Shown one piece after another: positions 8,450 through 18,350 of a stretch of 64,000 bases of DNA (position 1 is its first letter; every line of letters starts with the position of its first letter). The DNA is from Desulfobotulus mexicanus. Its GTDB lineage: Bacteria > Desulfobacterota > Desulfobacteria > Desulfobacterales > ASO4-4. Under the pieces are notes generated by a model. That model had not been told where the DNA came from, did no database searches, and saw only the letters and a list, made by a program, of their open reading frames with translations. The stretch is taken from assembly GCF_006175995.1 (NCBI RefSeq), contig NZ_VDMB01000011.1:23967-87966 (forward strand). The letters are read 5' to 3'. Both the position numbers and the translations under genes were made by a program.

Positions 8450-11041
8450 ATGTTGCCAGATAGTTATAATCCCCTTGAAATTGAAAATAAATGGCAGAAA
8501 AGCTGGGACAGTGACGGGGTCTTTCAGGTTCATGAAGACCGGGAAAAACCCAAATATTATCTCCTTGAAATGTTTCCCTACCCTTCTGGAAAAATCCATA
8601 TGGGTCATGTCCGTAATTATACCATCGGGGATGTGGTGGCCCGTTATAAGCGCATGCGTGGTTTTAATGTTCTGCACCCCATGGGTTGGGATGCCTTTGG
8701 CATGCCTGCGGAAAATGCCGCCATACAGAACAATACCCATCCTGCGGCCTGGACCTATGAAAATATTGATTCCATGAGAAAACAGCTCAAGCGTCTGGGT
8801 TTCAGTTATGATTGGGACCGGGAACTGGCAACCTGTACGCCGGAATATTACCGTTGGGAGCAGTGGCTTTTTATCCGTATGTTTGAAAAGGGGATGGTTT
8901 ACAGAAAAGAATCCTTTGTCAATTTCTGTGATCCCTGCCAGACGGTGCTTGCCAATGAACAGGTGGAGGATGGTGCCTGCTGGCGATGCGGCAGGGAAGT
9001 CCGCCAGAAAAAACTCTGGCAGTGGTATTTCCGCATTACGGATTATGCTCAGGATCTGCTGGACTATTGTGATAAACTTCCCGGTTGGCCTGAAAAGGTC
9101 ACCACCATGCAGAAAAACTGGATAGGTAAATCCACAGGAGCCCGTATTCGTTTCGGTATTGAAGGCAGGGAAGAGGGCATTGATGTTTTTACCACAAGGC
9201 CGGATACCATATGTGGTGCTAGTTTTGTCTGTCTGGCTCCGGAACACCCTCTGGTGACCGGTCTTGCCAAAGGCAGCTCCCAGACCTCGGAAGTGGAAGT
9301 TTTTCTTGCTAAGATGGCCCGGCAGGAGCGTACGGCCAAAGCCATAGAAACGGCGGAAAAGGAAGGGGTTTTTACTGGCGCTTATGCCATCAACCCTGTG
9401 AGCGGAGGGCGTGTGCCCATCTATGCTGGAAACTTTGTTCTCATGGAATATGGCACAGGGGCTGTGATGGGGGTGCCGGCCCATGATCAAAGGGATTTTG
9501 ATTTTGCGGCCCGCTATTGTCTTCCACGTCCTGTGGTGGTGCAGCCTGCAGGTGAAAAGCTGGATGAGGCCACCATGCAGGAGGCATGGACCGGGCCTGG
9601 CACCCTTGTGAACTCTGAAGAATTCAGCGGTATGGATAATGTTGTAGCCCAGACAGCCATTGCAGACTGGCTGCAGGCCAAAAATGCAGGAGAAAAGGCC
9701 GAGCGTTTCCGCCTGCGGGACTGGGGAATTTCAAGGCAGCGTTACTGGGGTACGCCCATACCCATGATCCATTGTGATACCTGCGGTATTGTATCCGTAC
9801 CGGAAAAGGATCTTCCCGTACGCCTTCCCGAGGATGCAGGTCTGCTTGAAAACGGTGGGTCTCCTCTGGGAAGTCTGGCTTCTTTTTATGAGGTCATCTG
9901 TCCTAAATGCGGGGAAAATGCCCGCAGAGATACGGACACCATGGATACCTTTGTGGAGTCCAGCTGGTATTTTTTGAGGTATTGCAGCCCTAAGGAAGAA
10001 GCTGCAATTTTTGACAGGGAGGCCGTTGCCTACTGGATGCCTGTGGATCAGTACATCGGAGGTGTGGAACATGCGGTGATGCATCTCTTGTACTCAAGGT
10101 ATTTTACCCGTGTGCTGGAAGCTGAAGGTCTGGTGGATTTCAAGGAGCCTTTCACCAATCTTCTCACCCAGGGCATGGTGTGCAAGGAAACCACCACCTG
10201 TAAAGAGCATGGTTTCCTTTATCCCGAGGAAGTTGATTTTTCAAAGGATACGCCCACCTGTACAAAGTGCGGCAATCCTGTGGCCATTGGCCGTGTGGAA
10301 AAAATGAGCAAGTCCAAGCGTAATGTGGTGGATCCGACCATTCTTCTGGACCGTTACGGGGCGGATACCACAAGGCTGTTCTGTCTTTTTGCAGCACCGC
10401 CGGAAAGGGATCTGGAATGGAGTGACACGGGCGTGGAGGGATCTTTCCGCTTTCTCAACCGTGTATGGCGGCTGGCTCTGCGCTATCAGGACGCAGCCCG
10501 GAATGTCCTTGCCTATAATGGCGAGCTTGCCGCTCTGTCCGAAGGGGACAGGGATGTGTTCAGAAAAACCCATCAGACCATTAAAAAGGTTGCTGAAGAT
10601 GTGGACCGCTTTCACTTCAACACGGCCATCAGTGCCGTCATGGAGCTTGTAAATGCCGTCTTTGCCGCAGGAGAAAAGGGGGAGGATATTCAGAATGCAG
10701 GCGTGGCCCGTCATCTGATTGAATCCATCTGTCTTATGCTCTCCCCTGTGGTGCCCCATTTTACTCAGGAAATCTGGACTTCCCTTGGCGGTGAAGGGGC
10801 TTTGCCGGAGAAGGCCTGGCCCCAGTGGCGTGAAGATGCCCTTCAGGAAGACAGTATTCTTGTGGTGGTACAGGTGAATGGTAAGCTCAGGGATCGTGTT
10901 ACCCTTCCTGCGGATGCCGATGAAGAAAGCATTAAGGCGGCGGCCCTTGCCACCGAAGGTGCTGTGCGCTTTATGGAAGGCAAGGAAGTGAAAAAGGTCA
11001 TTGTGGTGAAGGGTAAGCTTGTGAATATTGTTGTGGGATAA
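8450..11041 (+). CDS. leuS: Leucine--tRNA ligase
   Basis: Class I aminoacyl-tRNA synthetase charging tRNA-Leu. The 863-residue product shows the HIGH-type motif HMGH at 50-53 within [16 protein letters not shown], a zinc-type insertion ([21 protein letters not shown] is split here as CDPC ... CWRC), the CP1 editing domain with [12 protein letters not shown], and KMSKS near residue 618 followed by RNVVDP. The C-terminal anticodon-binding and LeuRS-specific tails end in VNIVVG. ATG at 8450 has AGGAG 7-8 nt upstream. It is followed by lptE, as in many Gram-negatives. Confidence 0.98.
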   Translation: MLPDSYNPLEIENKWQKSWDSDGVFQVHEDREKPKYYLLEMFPYPSGKIHMGHVRNYTIGDVVARYKRMRGFNVLHPMGWDAFGMPAENAAIQNNTHPAAWTYENIDSMRKQLKRLGFSYDWDRELATCTPEYYRWEQWLFIRMFEKGMVYRKESFVNFCDPCQTVLANEQVEDGACWRCGREVRQKKLWQWYFRITDYAQDLLDYCDKLPGWPEKVTTMQKNWIGKSTGARIRFGIEGREEGIDVFTTRPDTICGASFVCLAPEHPLVTGLAKGSSQTSEVEVFLAKMARQERTAKAIETAEKEGVFTGAYAINPVSGGRVPIYAGNFVLMEYGTGAVMGVPAHDQRDFDFAARYCLPRPVVVQPAGEKLDEATMQEAWTGPGTLVNSEEFSGMDNVVAQTAIADWLQAKNAGEKAERFRLRDWGISRQRYWGTPIPMIHCDTCGIVSVPEKDLPVRLPEDAGLLENGGSPLGSLASFYEVICPKCGENARRDTDTMDTFVESSWYFLRYCSPKEEAAIFDREAVAYWMPVDQYIGGVEHAVMHLLYSRYFTRVLEAEGLVDFKEPFTNLLTQGMVCKETTTCKEHGFLYPEEVDFSKDTPTCTKCGNPVAIGRVEKMSKSKRNVVDPTILLDRYGADTTRLFCLFAAPPERDLEWSDTGVEGSFRFLNRVWRLALRYQDAARNVLAYNGELAALSEGDRDVFRKTHQTIKKVAEDVDRFHFNTAISAVMELVNAVFAAGEKGEDIQNAGVARHLIESICLMLSPVVPHFTQEIWTSLGGEGALPEKAWPQWREDALQEDSILVVVQVNGKLRDRVTLPADADEESIKAAALATEGAVRFMEGKEVKKVIVVKGKLVNIVVG

Positions 11042-11059
11042 TTTGCCGGGAGATGTAAG

Positions 11060-11081
11060 GGGCAGGCCTTCAAGCCTGCCC
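11060..11081. other. Hairpin between leuS and lptE
   Basis: Eight-bp stem GGGCAGGC (11060-11067) / GCCTGCCC (11074-11081) with a 6-nt loop in the 80-nt leuS-lptE gap. No T-run follows directly, so it is more likely a processing or stabilising structure than a strong terminator. Confidence 0.5.
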
Positions 11082-11121
11082 TGCTCCAGATTTTAACGGA
11101 AGCCAGAGTCGGAGCCAGTGG

Positions 11122-11643
11122 ATGAAACAAATGCTATTTTTAAGATCTTTGCCTGTATTCTTGTTTTCATGCCTTGCTCTCGGGGCCTGCGGTTATGGCT
11201 TTTCAGGCTCTGGAACCTTTGCCGGTAATGTGCAGCGTATTTTTGTTTTGCAGGTTACGGACCGTGTGGGCGAGGCAGGCCTTGCTACCCGCATGACCGA
11301 TGATCTCGTTTATGTGATTACCCGCAGTCCCCAGGGAATGGCTGTGGATGATCCCCTTGGGGCGGATGCCTTTCTGGAAAGTGAGGTGCGTTCCATTACT
11401 CAAGCCACCCTTTCCCGGACCGTTGCGGATACTGATATAGAAAGACGTCTTTATATGACGGCTTTTTTTGTGCTCAAGGATGGTGAGGGACGTGTTATCT
11501 GGCAGAGGGAATTGCGGGAGGATGAGGTGTATGCCGTTGGTGCAGACAATGCTGCAACGGAAAGCAGGCGGCGGGAGGCATTGGAAGCCCTTTCCCTGCG
11601 TATGGCAGAACAGCTTGTGAACCGCCTGGGTGATGATTTTTAA
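11122..11643 (+). CDS. lptE: LPS assembly lipoprotein LptE
   Basis: Outer-membrane lipoprotein that forms the LPS translocon plug with LptD. The 173-residue product has a signal peptide with lipobox LGAC (Cys23), followed by GYGFSGSGTF, the characteristic LptE start, and the secretin-like alpha/beta core including IFVLQVTDRVGEAGLATRMTDDLVY. The position directly after leuS matches the common leuS-lptE gene order in Proteobacteria. Sequence conservation in this family is low, so the call rests on lipobox, length and order together. Confidence 0.85.
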   Translation: MKQMLFLRSLPVFLFSCLALGACGYGFSGSGTFAGNVQRIFVLQVTDRVGEAGLATRMTDDLVYVITRSPQGMAVDDPLGADAFLESEVRSITQATLSRTVADTDIERRLYMTAFFVLKDGEGRVIWQRELREDEVYAVGADNAATESRRREALEALSLRMAEQLVNRLGDDF

Positions 11644-11676
11644 GTTTTGCTCTTTTTTCCCGCTGATGAATATAAA

Positions 11677-11721
11677 AAAAAGGGAAGTTCCACCCGAATA
11701 CCGGGGGGAGATTCCCTTTTT
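11677..11721. terminator. Bidirectional terminator between lptE and rpsT
   Basis: Ten-bp stem AAAAAGGGAA (11677-11686) / TTCCCTTTTT (11712-11721), with an inner CCCG/CGGG pairing that shortens the loop. On the minus strand it is followed by eight T residues, on the plus strand by TTTTTAAAT, so it can end both the rightward lptE and the leftward rpsT transcripts. A further short hairpin with CCGGC/GCCGG arms lies between it and the rpsT stop. Confidence 0.8.
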
Positions 11722-11754
11722 AAATACATGACCGGCCTGGGCCGGATGCTTTTT

Positions 11755-12018
11755 TCAGGCGGATACTTTGTTTATCATCTGGGCCAGACGGGATACTTTG
11801 CGGCTGGCGGTATTCCGGTGGAGAACACCTTTTTTGGCTGCTTTATCAATAACCGCTGTGGTTTCCTGGAGAGCCTTGCCAGCTGCTTCGGGCTCTTTTT
11901 CCACAATGGAACGGAGGCGGGTGATTGCTGTTTTTATCTGGCTTTTTATGCTGCGGTTTCTCATTCTGCGGACTTCATTCTGTTTGGCCCGTTTTTTTGC
12001 AGATTTATGGTTTGCCAA
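11755..12018 (-). CDS. rpsT: 30S ribosomal protein S20
   Basis: Primary 16S rRNA-binding protein of the small subunit. The 87-residue basic product begins ANHKSAKKRAKQNEVRRMRN, the S20 hallmark, and continues with a helical bundle rich in Lys/Arg/Ala. The start codon is TTG at 12018 with AGGAG about 8 nt upstream; there is no ATG in a better place. A TTG start on rpsT is a known way to keep the protein autoregulated in enterobacteria. It is a single-gene leftward unit between lptE and murJ. Confidence 0.97.
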   Translation of the reverse strand: MANHKSAKKRAKQNEVRRMRNRSIKSQIKTAITRLRSIVEKEPEAAGKALQETTAVIDKAAKKGVLHRNTASRKVSRLAQMINKVSA

Positions 12019-12097
12019 CGCGATACTCCTTTTTACATTTTTTAAGATTATTTAAGGTGATCAAAAACCACAAGGTTTTACATTATCTAAAAAACAA

Positions 12098-12126
12098 AAA
12101 TTAAACTGAATTTGGAAAAGTGTCAA
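12098..12126 (-). promoter_or_regulatory. Candidate promoter for rpsT
   Basis: Minus strand: TTGACA (12126-12121), 17-nt spacer, TAATTT (12103-12098), in an AT-rich stretch about 80 nt upstream of the rpsT TTG start. Perfect -35, weak -10. Confidence 0.45.
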
Positions 12127-12299
12127 TTCTTTTTTCCCTCATTAGGGATGAAAAGCTCTGTTCTTTAAAAAAAAAATCAGGTGATGGAAATCTTGTCCTT
12201 TTTTTTTGGGTTTGCATAAGGCTGAAATCTGATTATTGTGCAGACCAAAAGCGGAGAAGAAAGCAGGGGCTTGCACAGGCAGGGGGAACAGGAAAAAGT

Positions 12300-13868
12300 A
12301 TGAGAAGATCGGAAAACCGGCAGGTGGCAAGGGCTGTGGGCGTGGTGGGTGTTGCAACCCTTTTCAGTCGCATACTGGGCTTTGTCCGGGATATGGTGAT
12401 AGCCGCATTTTTCGGTGCATCAACGGCTGCAGATGCCTTTTTTGTAGCATTCCGCATTCCCAATCTCATGCGTCGGCTGCTGGCCGAGGGTTCCCTGTCC
12501 ATGGCCTTTGTTCCAGTTTTCAATTCGGTCATGGAAAAGGAGGGGCGTGCCGGGGCTTTTGCCTTTGCAAGATCGGCACTCAGAATTCTGGCCCTTCTGC
12601 TTTTGTTCATTACAGTGCTGGGGGTACTGACGGCTCCCTTTATTGTTCAGGTTATTGCTCCGGGCTTTGCCGATACACCTGAAAAAATGGGGCTGACGGT
12701 TTTTCTGACACGCATTACCTTTCCCTATGTGTTTTTTATATGTCTTGTGGCTTTGGCCATGGGCATGCTTAACAGTCTGGGGCACTTTGCGGTGCCGGCC
12801 CTTTCCCCCGTTGTTTTGAGCCTCTCCATGATTTTAAGTGTGTGGCTGCTTGCCGCCCATATGGACCCTGCGGTAACGGCATTAGCCATCGGTGTGCTGG
12901 GGGGAGGAGTTTTTCAGCTTTTCATGCAGCTTCCCGTGCTGTGGAAAAAGGGCTTCCGGTTCAGGGGAAAGACGCCCTGGCTGCATCCGGGGGTCCGTCG
13001 AGTGGGGCGTCTCATGCTTCCCACGATTTTTGGTGCCGCTGTGTATCAGCTGAGCATTGTTATCGGTACCATTCTGGCTTCTTTTCTGGAGGCGGGCAGT
13101 GTTTCCTATCTGTATTATGCCGATCGCCTGGTGCAGTTTCCTCTGGCAATATTCGGTATTTCCGCAGCTACAGCGGTCCTGCCTACACTTTCCAGACAGG
13201 TGAGCAGCGGTCGCATGGGTGATCTGGGGGATACCTTTGGGGAAGCTCTGCGCTGGATGCTTTTTATCAATCTTCCTGCCATGGCAGGTCTGATTGCCCT
13301 GGCCCATCCCCTTGTGGCTCTGCTTTTTCAGCGGGGGGCCTTTGATGCGGTGAGTGTGGCAGGTACGGCAACGGCACTTGTGTATTATAGCGCAGGATTG
13401 TGGGCCTTTGCCTGTGTTCGTATTGTGGTCTCTGTATTTTATGCCATGGAGGATACAAGAACACCGGTGATCATGGGCAGCATTTCCTTAGGCTCGGCTG
13501 TTGTGTTTTCCCTGATACTTATGCATCCCATGTCCTATGGAGGGCTTGCCCTTGCCACAAGCCTTGGTTCCATGGTGAACTTTGTACTTCTGGCCTGGGT
13601 TCTTAACAGAAAAATACCGGGTCTTTTTTCATTAAATATTTTAAAAAGTGCCCTGCTTTCCCTTTCCAGTGCCCTCATCATGGGCGTATGTGTTTACGGG
13701 GCGGATTTTTTTCTGGCATCCCGACTTACAGAGGGTAGCCTTGGGATGGGAGTGCGTGTGCTGGCGGGCATTGCTCTGGGAGTAGGAATCTACGGCGGGC
13801 TGGCTTTATTGATGAAAAGTCCTGAGCTGGGCATGGCCCTTAACTGGCTCCGGAGGCGGAAAAAATGA
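12300..13868 (+). CDS. murJ: Lipid II flippase MurJ
   Basis: MOP-superfamily flippase that moves lipid II across the inner membrane for peptidoglycan synthesis. The frame is open 60 codons further upstream, but the ATG at 12300 is chosen: AGGAAAAA precedes it, and the product then begins with the normal RAVGVVGVATLFSRILGFVRDMVIA. About 14 hydrophobic segments are visible over 522 residues, with ADAFFVAFRIPNLMRRLLAEGS and SYLYYADRLVQFPLAIFG, both MurJ signatures. The stop overlaps the start of the ftsB-like gene by 4 nt. Confidence 0.95.
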   Translation: MRRSENRQVARAVGVVGVATLFSRILGFVRDMVIAAFFGASTAADAFFVAFRIPNLMRRLLAEGSLSMAFVPVFNSVMEKEGRAGAFAFARSALRILALLLLFITVLGVLTAPFIVQVIAPGFADTPEKMGLTVFLTRITFPYVFFICLVALAMGMLNSLGHFAVPALSPVVLSLSMILSVWLLAAHMDPAVTALAIGVLGGGVFQLFMQLPVLWKKGFRFRGKTPWLHPGVRRVGRLMLPTIFGAAVYQLSIVIGTILASFLEAGSVSYLYYADRLVQFPLAIFGISAATAVLPTLSRQVSSGRMGDLGDTFGEALRWMLFINLPAMAGLIALAHPLVALLFQRGAFDAVSVAGTATALVYYSAGLWAFACVRIVVSVFYAMEDTRTPVIMGSISLGSAVVFSLILMHPMSYGGLALATSLGSMVNFVLLAWVLNRKIPGLFSLNILKSALLSLSSALIMGVCVYGADFFLASRLTEGSLGMGVRVLAGIALGVGIYGGLALLMKSPELGMALNWLRRRKK

Positions 13869-14173
13869 AATTGATGATATTCTATGGTCTCTGGCTTTTT
13901 ATTTGTGTGTTTGGAGCCTATGCCCTGTTGGGGACCGACGGCTATTTTGACTACAGGCAGCTTATGAGCCAGCATGCTGGTATTAAAGAAGATAAAAGAG
14001 TACTGGAAGCAGAACGGGCGGATCTTCTGCGCAGGGTGCACCGTCTTCAGAATGACTGGAAATATATAGAAGCTGTGGCTCGGGAGCAGTTACTGATGGT
14101 TCCTGAACATGCCATGGTGTACCATTTCAGGGAAACAGGAAGCATTGAGGAGGAAGCTTCTTTTTTTCCATGA
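13865..14173 (+). CDS. FtsB/DivIC-type septum formation initiator
   Basis: The 102-residue product has one N-terminal transmembrane helix (about 4-24), a coiled coil with GIKEDKRVLEAERADLLRRV, and the short globular end YIEAVAREQLLMVPEHAMVY typical of FtsB/DivIC (AREQ.g.v..gE.vy). It would act in the FtsQLB divisome complex. ATG overlaps the murJ stop by 4 nt, tying cell-wall precursor flipping and division in one transcript. Confidence 0.85.
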   Translation: MKLMIFYGLWLFICVFGAYALLGTDGYFDYRQLMSQHAGIKEDKRVLEAERADLLRRVHRLQNDWKYIEAVAREQLLMVPEHAMVYHFRETGSIEEEASFFP

Positions 14174-14217
14174 GCTGATCATTTTGTAATGATTCATAAT
14201 AGTTTTTTAAAGGTGAT

Positions 14218-14430
14218 ATGAATATGTTTCCGGATGAAAAAAGGGGTCGCTGCACCCTTGAAAAACTGAGACTGGAGCAGGGGTTGCCGCCGTTGCCGGA
14301 GCCGGATGATCCTGTGGTAGGCCGTCTGGATGGCTGGCTTGAGGAGATGCTATCACCTCTGCCAGCAAAGAAAATCCGGTGTATCCGTGATAAATATAAA
14401 AAGAAAAAAAATGTTCTGGATCAGCCCTGA
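14218..14430 (+). CDS. Small hypothetical protein, 70 aa
   Basis: Short ORF starting at ATG 14218 with AAAGGTG 4-5 nt upstream. The product is charged, Pro- and Leu-rich near the middle (LPPLPEPDDP) and Lys-rich at the end; no transmembrane segment or known motif. It lies in the 400-nt gap between the ftsB-like gene and azlC on the same strand. The ribosome site makes it plausible; it could also be non-coding. Confidence 0.45.
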   Translation: MNMFPDEKRGRCTLEKLRLEQGLPPLPEPDDPVVGRLDGWLEEMLSPLPAKKIRCIRDKYKKKKNVLDQP

Positions 14431-14578
14431 AGGGCATAATGGGATGCTCAGCAGATTTTATCCCGGTATTCAGAAACGCTGGATTTGCGTTGTGATACAG
14501 ATGCTTGCCTGTCTGCCCGGGAAGATAAAAGAACCGGGAAACGAGGAAGATTTTTTTATTTTAAACCTGGGGAAAAAT

Positions 14579-15304
14579 ATGAGGGATTCCATAGAGAAGG
14601 GAATCTGGGTTAGGGGTGCAAAGGCCATATGGCCCATATGTGTGGGATATTTTCCACTGGGGCTTGCTTTTGGTGTACTGGCGGAAAAGGCTGGTCTTTC
14701 CGGAATGCATATTTTTTTTATGTCTTCCCTTGTTTTTGCAGGATCAGGCCAGTTCATAGCCGTATCCATGATTGATGCTGGAGCGTCAGTGCTTGCTGTT
14801 ATGATGACCACCTTTATGGTTAATCTGCGGCATCTGCTCATGTCCTCATCCCTTGCCGTCTGGTACAGGGGGCAGTCCCGGAGGCGGCTTAGTCTTCTGG
14901 CCTGTTTTATAGTGGATGAAACCTTTGCGGTGAATACCAGCCGTCTGAAGTCAGGTGACTGGCCTCTGGGTGCAGCCATTGTGGCCAGCTTTCTGGCCTA
15001 TGCCGCATGGGTGGGCAGTACGGTACTGGGGGGGATTTTCGGGCGGTTCATTGCACCGTCGGCCTTTGGCATTGATTATGCCATGATTGCCATGTTCATC
15101 TGTCTTCTGGTTTTTCAGTTGAATGGCCTGATTTATATAATTTCAGGTCTTGCTGCAGCGGTGGCTGGTACAATTGCAGCCCTCTGGATTCCGGGGAATG
15201 CCTTTATTGTCGTGGGTGCCGTTGCGGGGGCAAGTGTGGGGCTTTTGCTTAAACGAATGGCCCGGATGCAGGGGGAATGGGTGAAGGGTAAAGATGAGTT
15301 CTGA
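14579..15304 (+). CDS. azlC: AzlC-family branched-chain amino acid exporter subunit
   Basis: Large subunit of the two-component AzlCD (YgaZ/YgaH) exporter. The frame is open upstream to 14330, but homologous sequence begins at RGAKAIWPICVGYFPLGLAFGVLAEKAG; ATG 14579 with GGGGA 6 nt upstream gives a 241-residue protein of usual size. Motifs seen are VFAGSGQFIAVSMI and FMVNLRHLLMSSSLA, with seven or so hydrophobic segments. It overlaps azlD by 11 nt. Confidence 0.88.
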   Translation: MRDSIEKGIWVRGAKAIWPICVGYFPLGLAFGVLAEKAGLSGMHIFFMSSLVFAGSGQFIAVSMIDAGASVLAVMMTTFMVNLRHLLMSSSLAVWYRGQSRRRLSLLACFIVDETFAVNTSRLKSGDWPLGAAIVASFLAYAAWVGSTVLGGIFGRFIAPSAFGIDYAMIAMFICLLVFQLNGLIYIISGLAAAVAGTIAALWIPGNAFIVVGAVAGASVGLLLKRMARMQGEWVKGKDEF

Positions 15305-15620
15305 ATACATGATTCTGGTTATGGGGATGGGGCTGGTGAGTTTTATCCCCAGATGGATTCCCCTTTTTTTTCTGAGTCGGAAAAAAATGCCACCCTTGCT
15401 GGAAGAATGGCTGGATCTGATTCCCGTATCCATCCTTGCAGCCCTTCTGGTTCCTTATCTTATCACTGCAGGGGAGCCAAGGGTGCTCAGCTTCACACAA
15501 CCAGAGCTGGCCGTTGCTTTTCCTACGCTGCTGGTGGCTCTGTGGACCAGGTCTCTGGGGCTGACCCTGTTGGCGGGTATGGGCATGTTCTGGCTGGCGG
15601 GAAAGACGGGATGGTTTTAG
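15294..15620 (+). CDS. azlD: AzlD-family small exporter subunit
   Basis: The 108-residue product has four hydrophobic segments, with TM1 reaching RWIPLFFL and the motif WLDLIPVSILAALLVPYL, typical of AzlD. It partners AzlC in exporting branched-chain or related amino acids; substrate cannot be told from sequence. Start ATG 15294 lies within the azlC end, so translation is coupled. Confidence 0.88.
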   Translation: MSSEYMILVMGMGLVSFIPRWIPLFFLSRKKMPPLLEEWLDLIPVSILAALLVPYLITAGEPRVLSFTQPELAVAFPTLLVALWTRSLGLTLLAGMGMFWLAGKTGWF

Positions 15621-15650
15621 GCAATCCGGCAGAATGAAAGCAGGCAAGGT

Positions 15651-16313
15651 ATGGCTGAGAAAGCTTTTTGTATTCATCGTTTCATGGAGATTCTATCAAA
15701 GGCATATAAGGAATGGAATGCTCCGGTGATAAGCCTCATGGCGGCAACGGGTGCAACTCCCTTTGCTGTTCTTGTGGCCACCCTGCTTAGCTTGAGAACA
15801 AAGGATGAGGTTACGGAAGCCGCAGCTCTTCGGCTTCTTCATGAAGCGGATACGCCGGAGGCTGTCTTGTCTCTGGGGGAAGAGCGTATTCGGGAGCTTA
15901 TTTTTCCAGTGGGTTTTTATCCCACCAAGGCCATGCGGCTTGTGGAAATATGTTCAATTCTGATCCGTCAGTATGCCGGAAAAGTGCCCCGGACCATGGA
16001 AGAACTTCTGGCACTTCCGGGGGTGGGTCGTAAAACCGCTAATCTTGTGCTGATTGAAGGTTTCGGTCTTCCGGGTATCTGTGTGGATACCCATGTGCAT
16101 CGCATTTCAAACCGCCTTGCTTATGTTTCAACAAAAACACCGGAGCAGACGGAGATGGTACTGCGCAGAATTCTTCCATCTGAGTACTGGATTTCATACA
16201 ATGAAATTCTAGTGGCCTTTGGCCAGACTCTCTGCCGCCCCCTTTCTCCATGGTGCAGCCGCTGTCCCGTTGCAGCTCTCTGTCCCCGCAAAGGCGTTGA
16301 ACGTTCCCGCTGA
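15651..16313 (+). CDS. nth: Endonuclease III (DNA glycosylase/AP lyase)
   Basis: Base-excision repair enzyme for oxidised pyrimidines. The 220-residue product has the helix-hairpin-helix LPGVGRKTANLVL with catalytic Lys, the catalytic Asp in CVDTHVHRISNRL, and the C-terminal [4Fe-4S] motif C-x6-C-x2-C-x5-C (CRPLSPWCSRCPVAALC). Length is normal. Start ATG 15651 lies 30 nt after azlD. It ends only 6 nt from the convergent moaA stop. Confidence 0.96.
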   Translation: MAEKAFCIHRFMEILSKAYKEWNAPVISLMAATGATPFAVLVATLLSLRTKDEVTEAAALRLLHEADTPEAVLSLGEERIRELIFPVGFYPTKAMRLVEICSILIRQYAGKVPRTMEELLALPGVGRKTANLVLIEGFGLPGICVDTHVHRISNRLAYVSTKTPEQTEMVLRRILPSEYWISYNEILVAFGQTLCRPLSPWCSRCPVAALCPRKGVERSR

Positions 16314-16319
16314 AGTTTT

Positions 16320-17309
16320 TTATCCTCCTATCCTTGCCATGGCCGTATCCACCTGACCTTCACTGTCCGGATGAAAGATGTGTTCGGCACCTTTGTGGCG
16401 CAGGCATGAAATGAATATGTTCTGAATTTCTTTTTTGCCTGCTCCGTGACGCAGGGGGCCTTTAATGTCATGGCTGATGTCCGAAAGCAGACATGGTCTG
16501 AGGCGGCCATCAGCCGTGAGCCGAAGGCGGTTGCATGTATGGCAGAAGTGACGGCTCAAGGCCGGTATGAAGCCGATTTCTCCCTTGGCACCCGGAAAAG
16601 TGAACTTTCTTGCCGGTCCGTCCAGCTGATCGCTAGGCAGAGGAGTCAGCGAACCTAAGGCTCCGATAGAATCCTGAATTTCCTGTACCAGGACAGGTCT
16701 GTGATCTGCGTGGTGATGATGTCCTATGGGCATTTCTTCAATGAAACGGACGGATATATTGTTATTTAAGGCAAGGGAAGCAAGGGCTGAAAAATCTTTT
16801 TCATTTACATTTCTTAATGCCACTGCATTTAGTTTGATGATAAAGCTTTTTCTTGCCAGAGCCTCTTCTATCCCTGTCCATACTTCATGGAAGGCATCTT
16901 TTCCGGTTATTCTGAAAAAGGTTTCAGGATCAAGGGTGTCAAGGCTGATGTTGATCTGATGAACACCGGCATCCTGTAAGCGGTCAAGGGAGGAGGGGAG
17001 CAGGATGCCATTGGTGGTTATGGCCAGCCTTTCAAGACCTGGCAGGCTGCCAAGCTTCTTTAAAAAGGGGAAAATACCTTTGCGGACAAGAGGTTCTCCA
17101 CCGGTGATACGAATTTTTCTGATACCGATTTCAAGGGCTGCACGGGCAATGACAAGTATTTCTTCAAAACGGAGTATGTCTTCATGGCGAAGTCTGGGAC
17201 TGGGGCTGATGGGGTTGCAGTAGATGCAGGCAAGGTTGCAGCGGTCCGTCACGGAAATACGGAGATAATTAACGGGTCTGGCGCATGCATCCTGCAGTGG
17301 GGCCTTCAC
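16320..17309 (-). CDS. moaA: GTP 3',8-cyclase MoaA
   Basis: Radical SAM enzyme that starts molybdenum cofactor synthesis from GTP. It has the N-terminal cluster motif C24-x3-C28-x2-C31 ([12 protein letters not shown]), [10 protein letters not shown], and the C-terminal second cluster C-x2-C-x13-C region ([18 protein letters not shown]). It ends in the near-invariant Gly-Gly (ARIGG). The 329-residue length is right. The ATG overlaps the moaC stop by 4 nt. Confidence 0.97.
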   Translation of the reverse strand: MKAPLQDACARPVNYLRISVTDRCNLACIYCNPISPSPRLRHEDILRFEEILVIARAALEIGIRKIRITGGEPLVRKGIFPFLKKLGSLPGLERLAITTNGILLPSSLDRLQDAGVHQINISLDTLDPETFFRITGKDAFHEVWTGIEEALARKSFIIKLNAVALRNVNEKDFSALASLALNNNISVRFIEEMPIGHHHHADHRPVLVQEIQDSIGALGSLTPLPSDQLDGPARKFTFPGAKGEIGFIPALSRHFCHTCNRLRLTADGRLRPCLLSDISHDIKGPLRHGAGKKEIQNIFISCLRHKGAEHIFHPDSEGQVDTAMARIGG

Positions 17310-17788
17310 AGGGATCTCCGGATAAAGGTGCCGGATTTGCCGCCCTCTTTTTCTTCAAGGCGTATACTGGATATTTCCATGCTTTTGTCCACGGCTTTGG
17401 CCATGTCGTAAAGGGTGAGGGCCGCTGCGGACACCGCCGTGAGGGCTTCCATTTCAACGCCTGTGGGGCTTAAGGTCCGGACTTCGGCTTCAAGGTGAAT
17501 ACAGCTGTTCTTTGTGTCCGGCTGGAAGTCAACACGGATGCCCGTAAGCATGAGGGGGTGGCAGAGGGGAATTATATCGGCAGTTCGTTTGGCAGCCATG
17601 ATGCCTGCAATTCTTGCGGTTTCAAGGACATTGCCCTTTTTTCCCTGCCCGGAAAGAATATGCTGCAGGGTTTCGGGCTGCATGTATATGCAGCCTGTGG
17701 CCAGTGCCCTTCGCAGGGTTGATTCTTTATCCGATACATCAACCATGCGGACCCGGCCTTCGGGGTCCAGGTGTGTAAGTTCTGCCAT
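17306..17788 (-). CDS. moaC: Cyclic pyranopterin monophosphate synthase MoaC
   Basis: Second enzyme of molybdenum cofactor synthesis, partner of MoaA. Family motifs visible: [35 protein letters not shown], and the C-terminal [24 protein letters not shown]. The frame is open to 17899, but ATG 17788 is chosen, with AAGGA 7 nt upstream and the standard MAELTHLD start; this gives 160 residues, as expected. It sits between moaA and the moaE-like gene. Confidence 0.96.
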   Translation of the reverse strand: MAELTHLDPEGRVRMVDVSDKESTLRRALATGCIYMQPETLQHILSGQGKKGNVLETARIAGIMAAKRTADIIPLCHPLMLTGIRVDFQPDTKNSCIHLEAEVRTLSPTGVEMEALTAVSAAALTLYDMAKAVDKSMEISSIRLEEKEGGKSGTFIRRSL

Positions 17789-17849
17789 CTGTGTTCCTTC
17801 GTATACCGCAGAACGGTATCTGATTATTTTTGTTTTGAATAAAAGTCGG

Positions 17850-18215
17850 TCAGGCAAAAAACTCCGTCTTATTTGTTGCCTGTCCCTTGATTGCTTCAAG
17901 GGTTTCCGTGAGGGCGCTGATCACATGCTCCCTTATATCCCCTGCCACAACGATATACATGACATCATCCCCGGTTTTGAGATCCTGATCCCCGAATATG
18001 TGTACCTGCACATCCACGATCCCCGGCATTCTTCTGGTTTTTTCAAGAATGGCTGCAAGCACAGGCTGGTTTACGGAGACCCGGAGGCCTCTAACCTTTC
18101 TTCCGTCACGGCTGGTTTCACGGACAACACCATTGTGGCAGAGAAGCATTCCTGCACCGGGAAATTCCGGGTGATTTTTTACTCTTAGAATCAGATCCTG
18201 AAGGGATATGGTCAT
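17850..18215 (-). CDS. MoaE-like molybdopterin synthase-type protein
   Basis: The 121-residue product resembles a short Moa[22 protein letters not shown] replaces the usual GA...GTVR segment, followed by two further beta/alpha units. MoaE is the large subunit of molybdopterin synthase, and the moaC-moaA neighbourhood supports a role in cofactor synthesis. It is shorter than the E. coli enzyme (about 150 residues) and lacks an obvious match to its C-terminal Lys pair, so activity is uncertain. No moaD-like gene is adjacent. Confidence 0.65.
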   Translation of the reverse strand: MTISLQDLILRVKNHPEFPGAGMLLCHNGVVRETSRDGRKVRGLRVSVNQPVLAAILEKTRRMPGIVDVQVHIFGDQDLKTGDDVMYIVVAGDIREHVISALTETLEAIKGQATNKTEFFA

Positions 18216-18253
18216 TTTTATTCTTCTTTCGTGTTCATCATATACTTGTGTTG

Positions 18254-18280
18254 CAGGGGCACCCTTTGTGGGTGCCCCTG
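18254..18280. repeat. Strong hairpin, copy 1 of a dispersed repeat
   Basis: Eleven-bp stem with CAGGGGCACCC (18254-18264) and GGGTGCCCCTG (18270-18280) and a 5-nt loop. A related sequence with CAGGGGCACCCTTT and the downstream words CTGGCT, CTTTCCAT and TTGAAAG recurs around 22448-22535. It lies between moaE-like and the hypothetical gene on the same strand. Confidence 0.6.
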
Positions 18281-18350
18281 GACAGGCTCAAGGCCCGTTG
18301 CATTTTTTCTGGCTCAGGCTTTCCATAGTTGAAAGATCCTGATTAACAGT

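Noticed and set aside
8411..9490. 359-codon frame antisense to leuS
   Set aside because: Shadow of leuS; the translation has no known motif and the leuS frame is fully conserved in character.
14330..14578. N-terminal extension of azlC
   Set aside because: The extra 83 residues overlap the small ORF in another frame, are not membrane-like, and a ribosome site supports ATG 14579.
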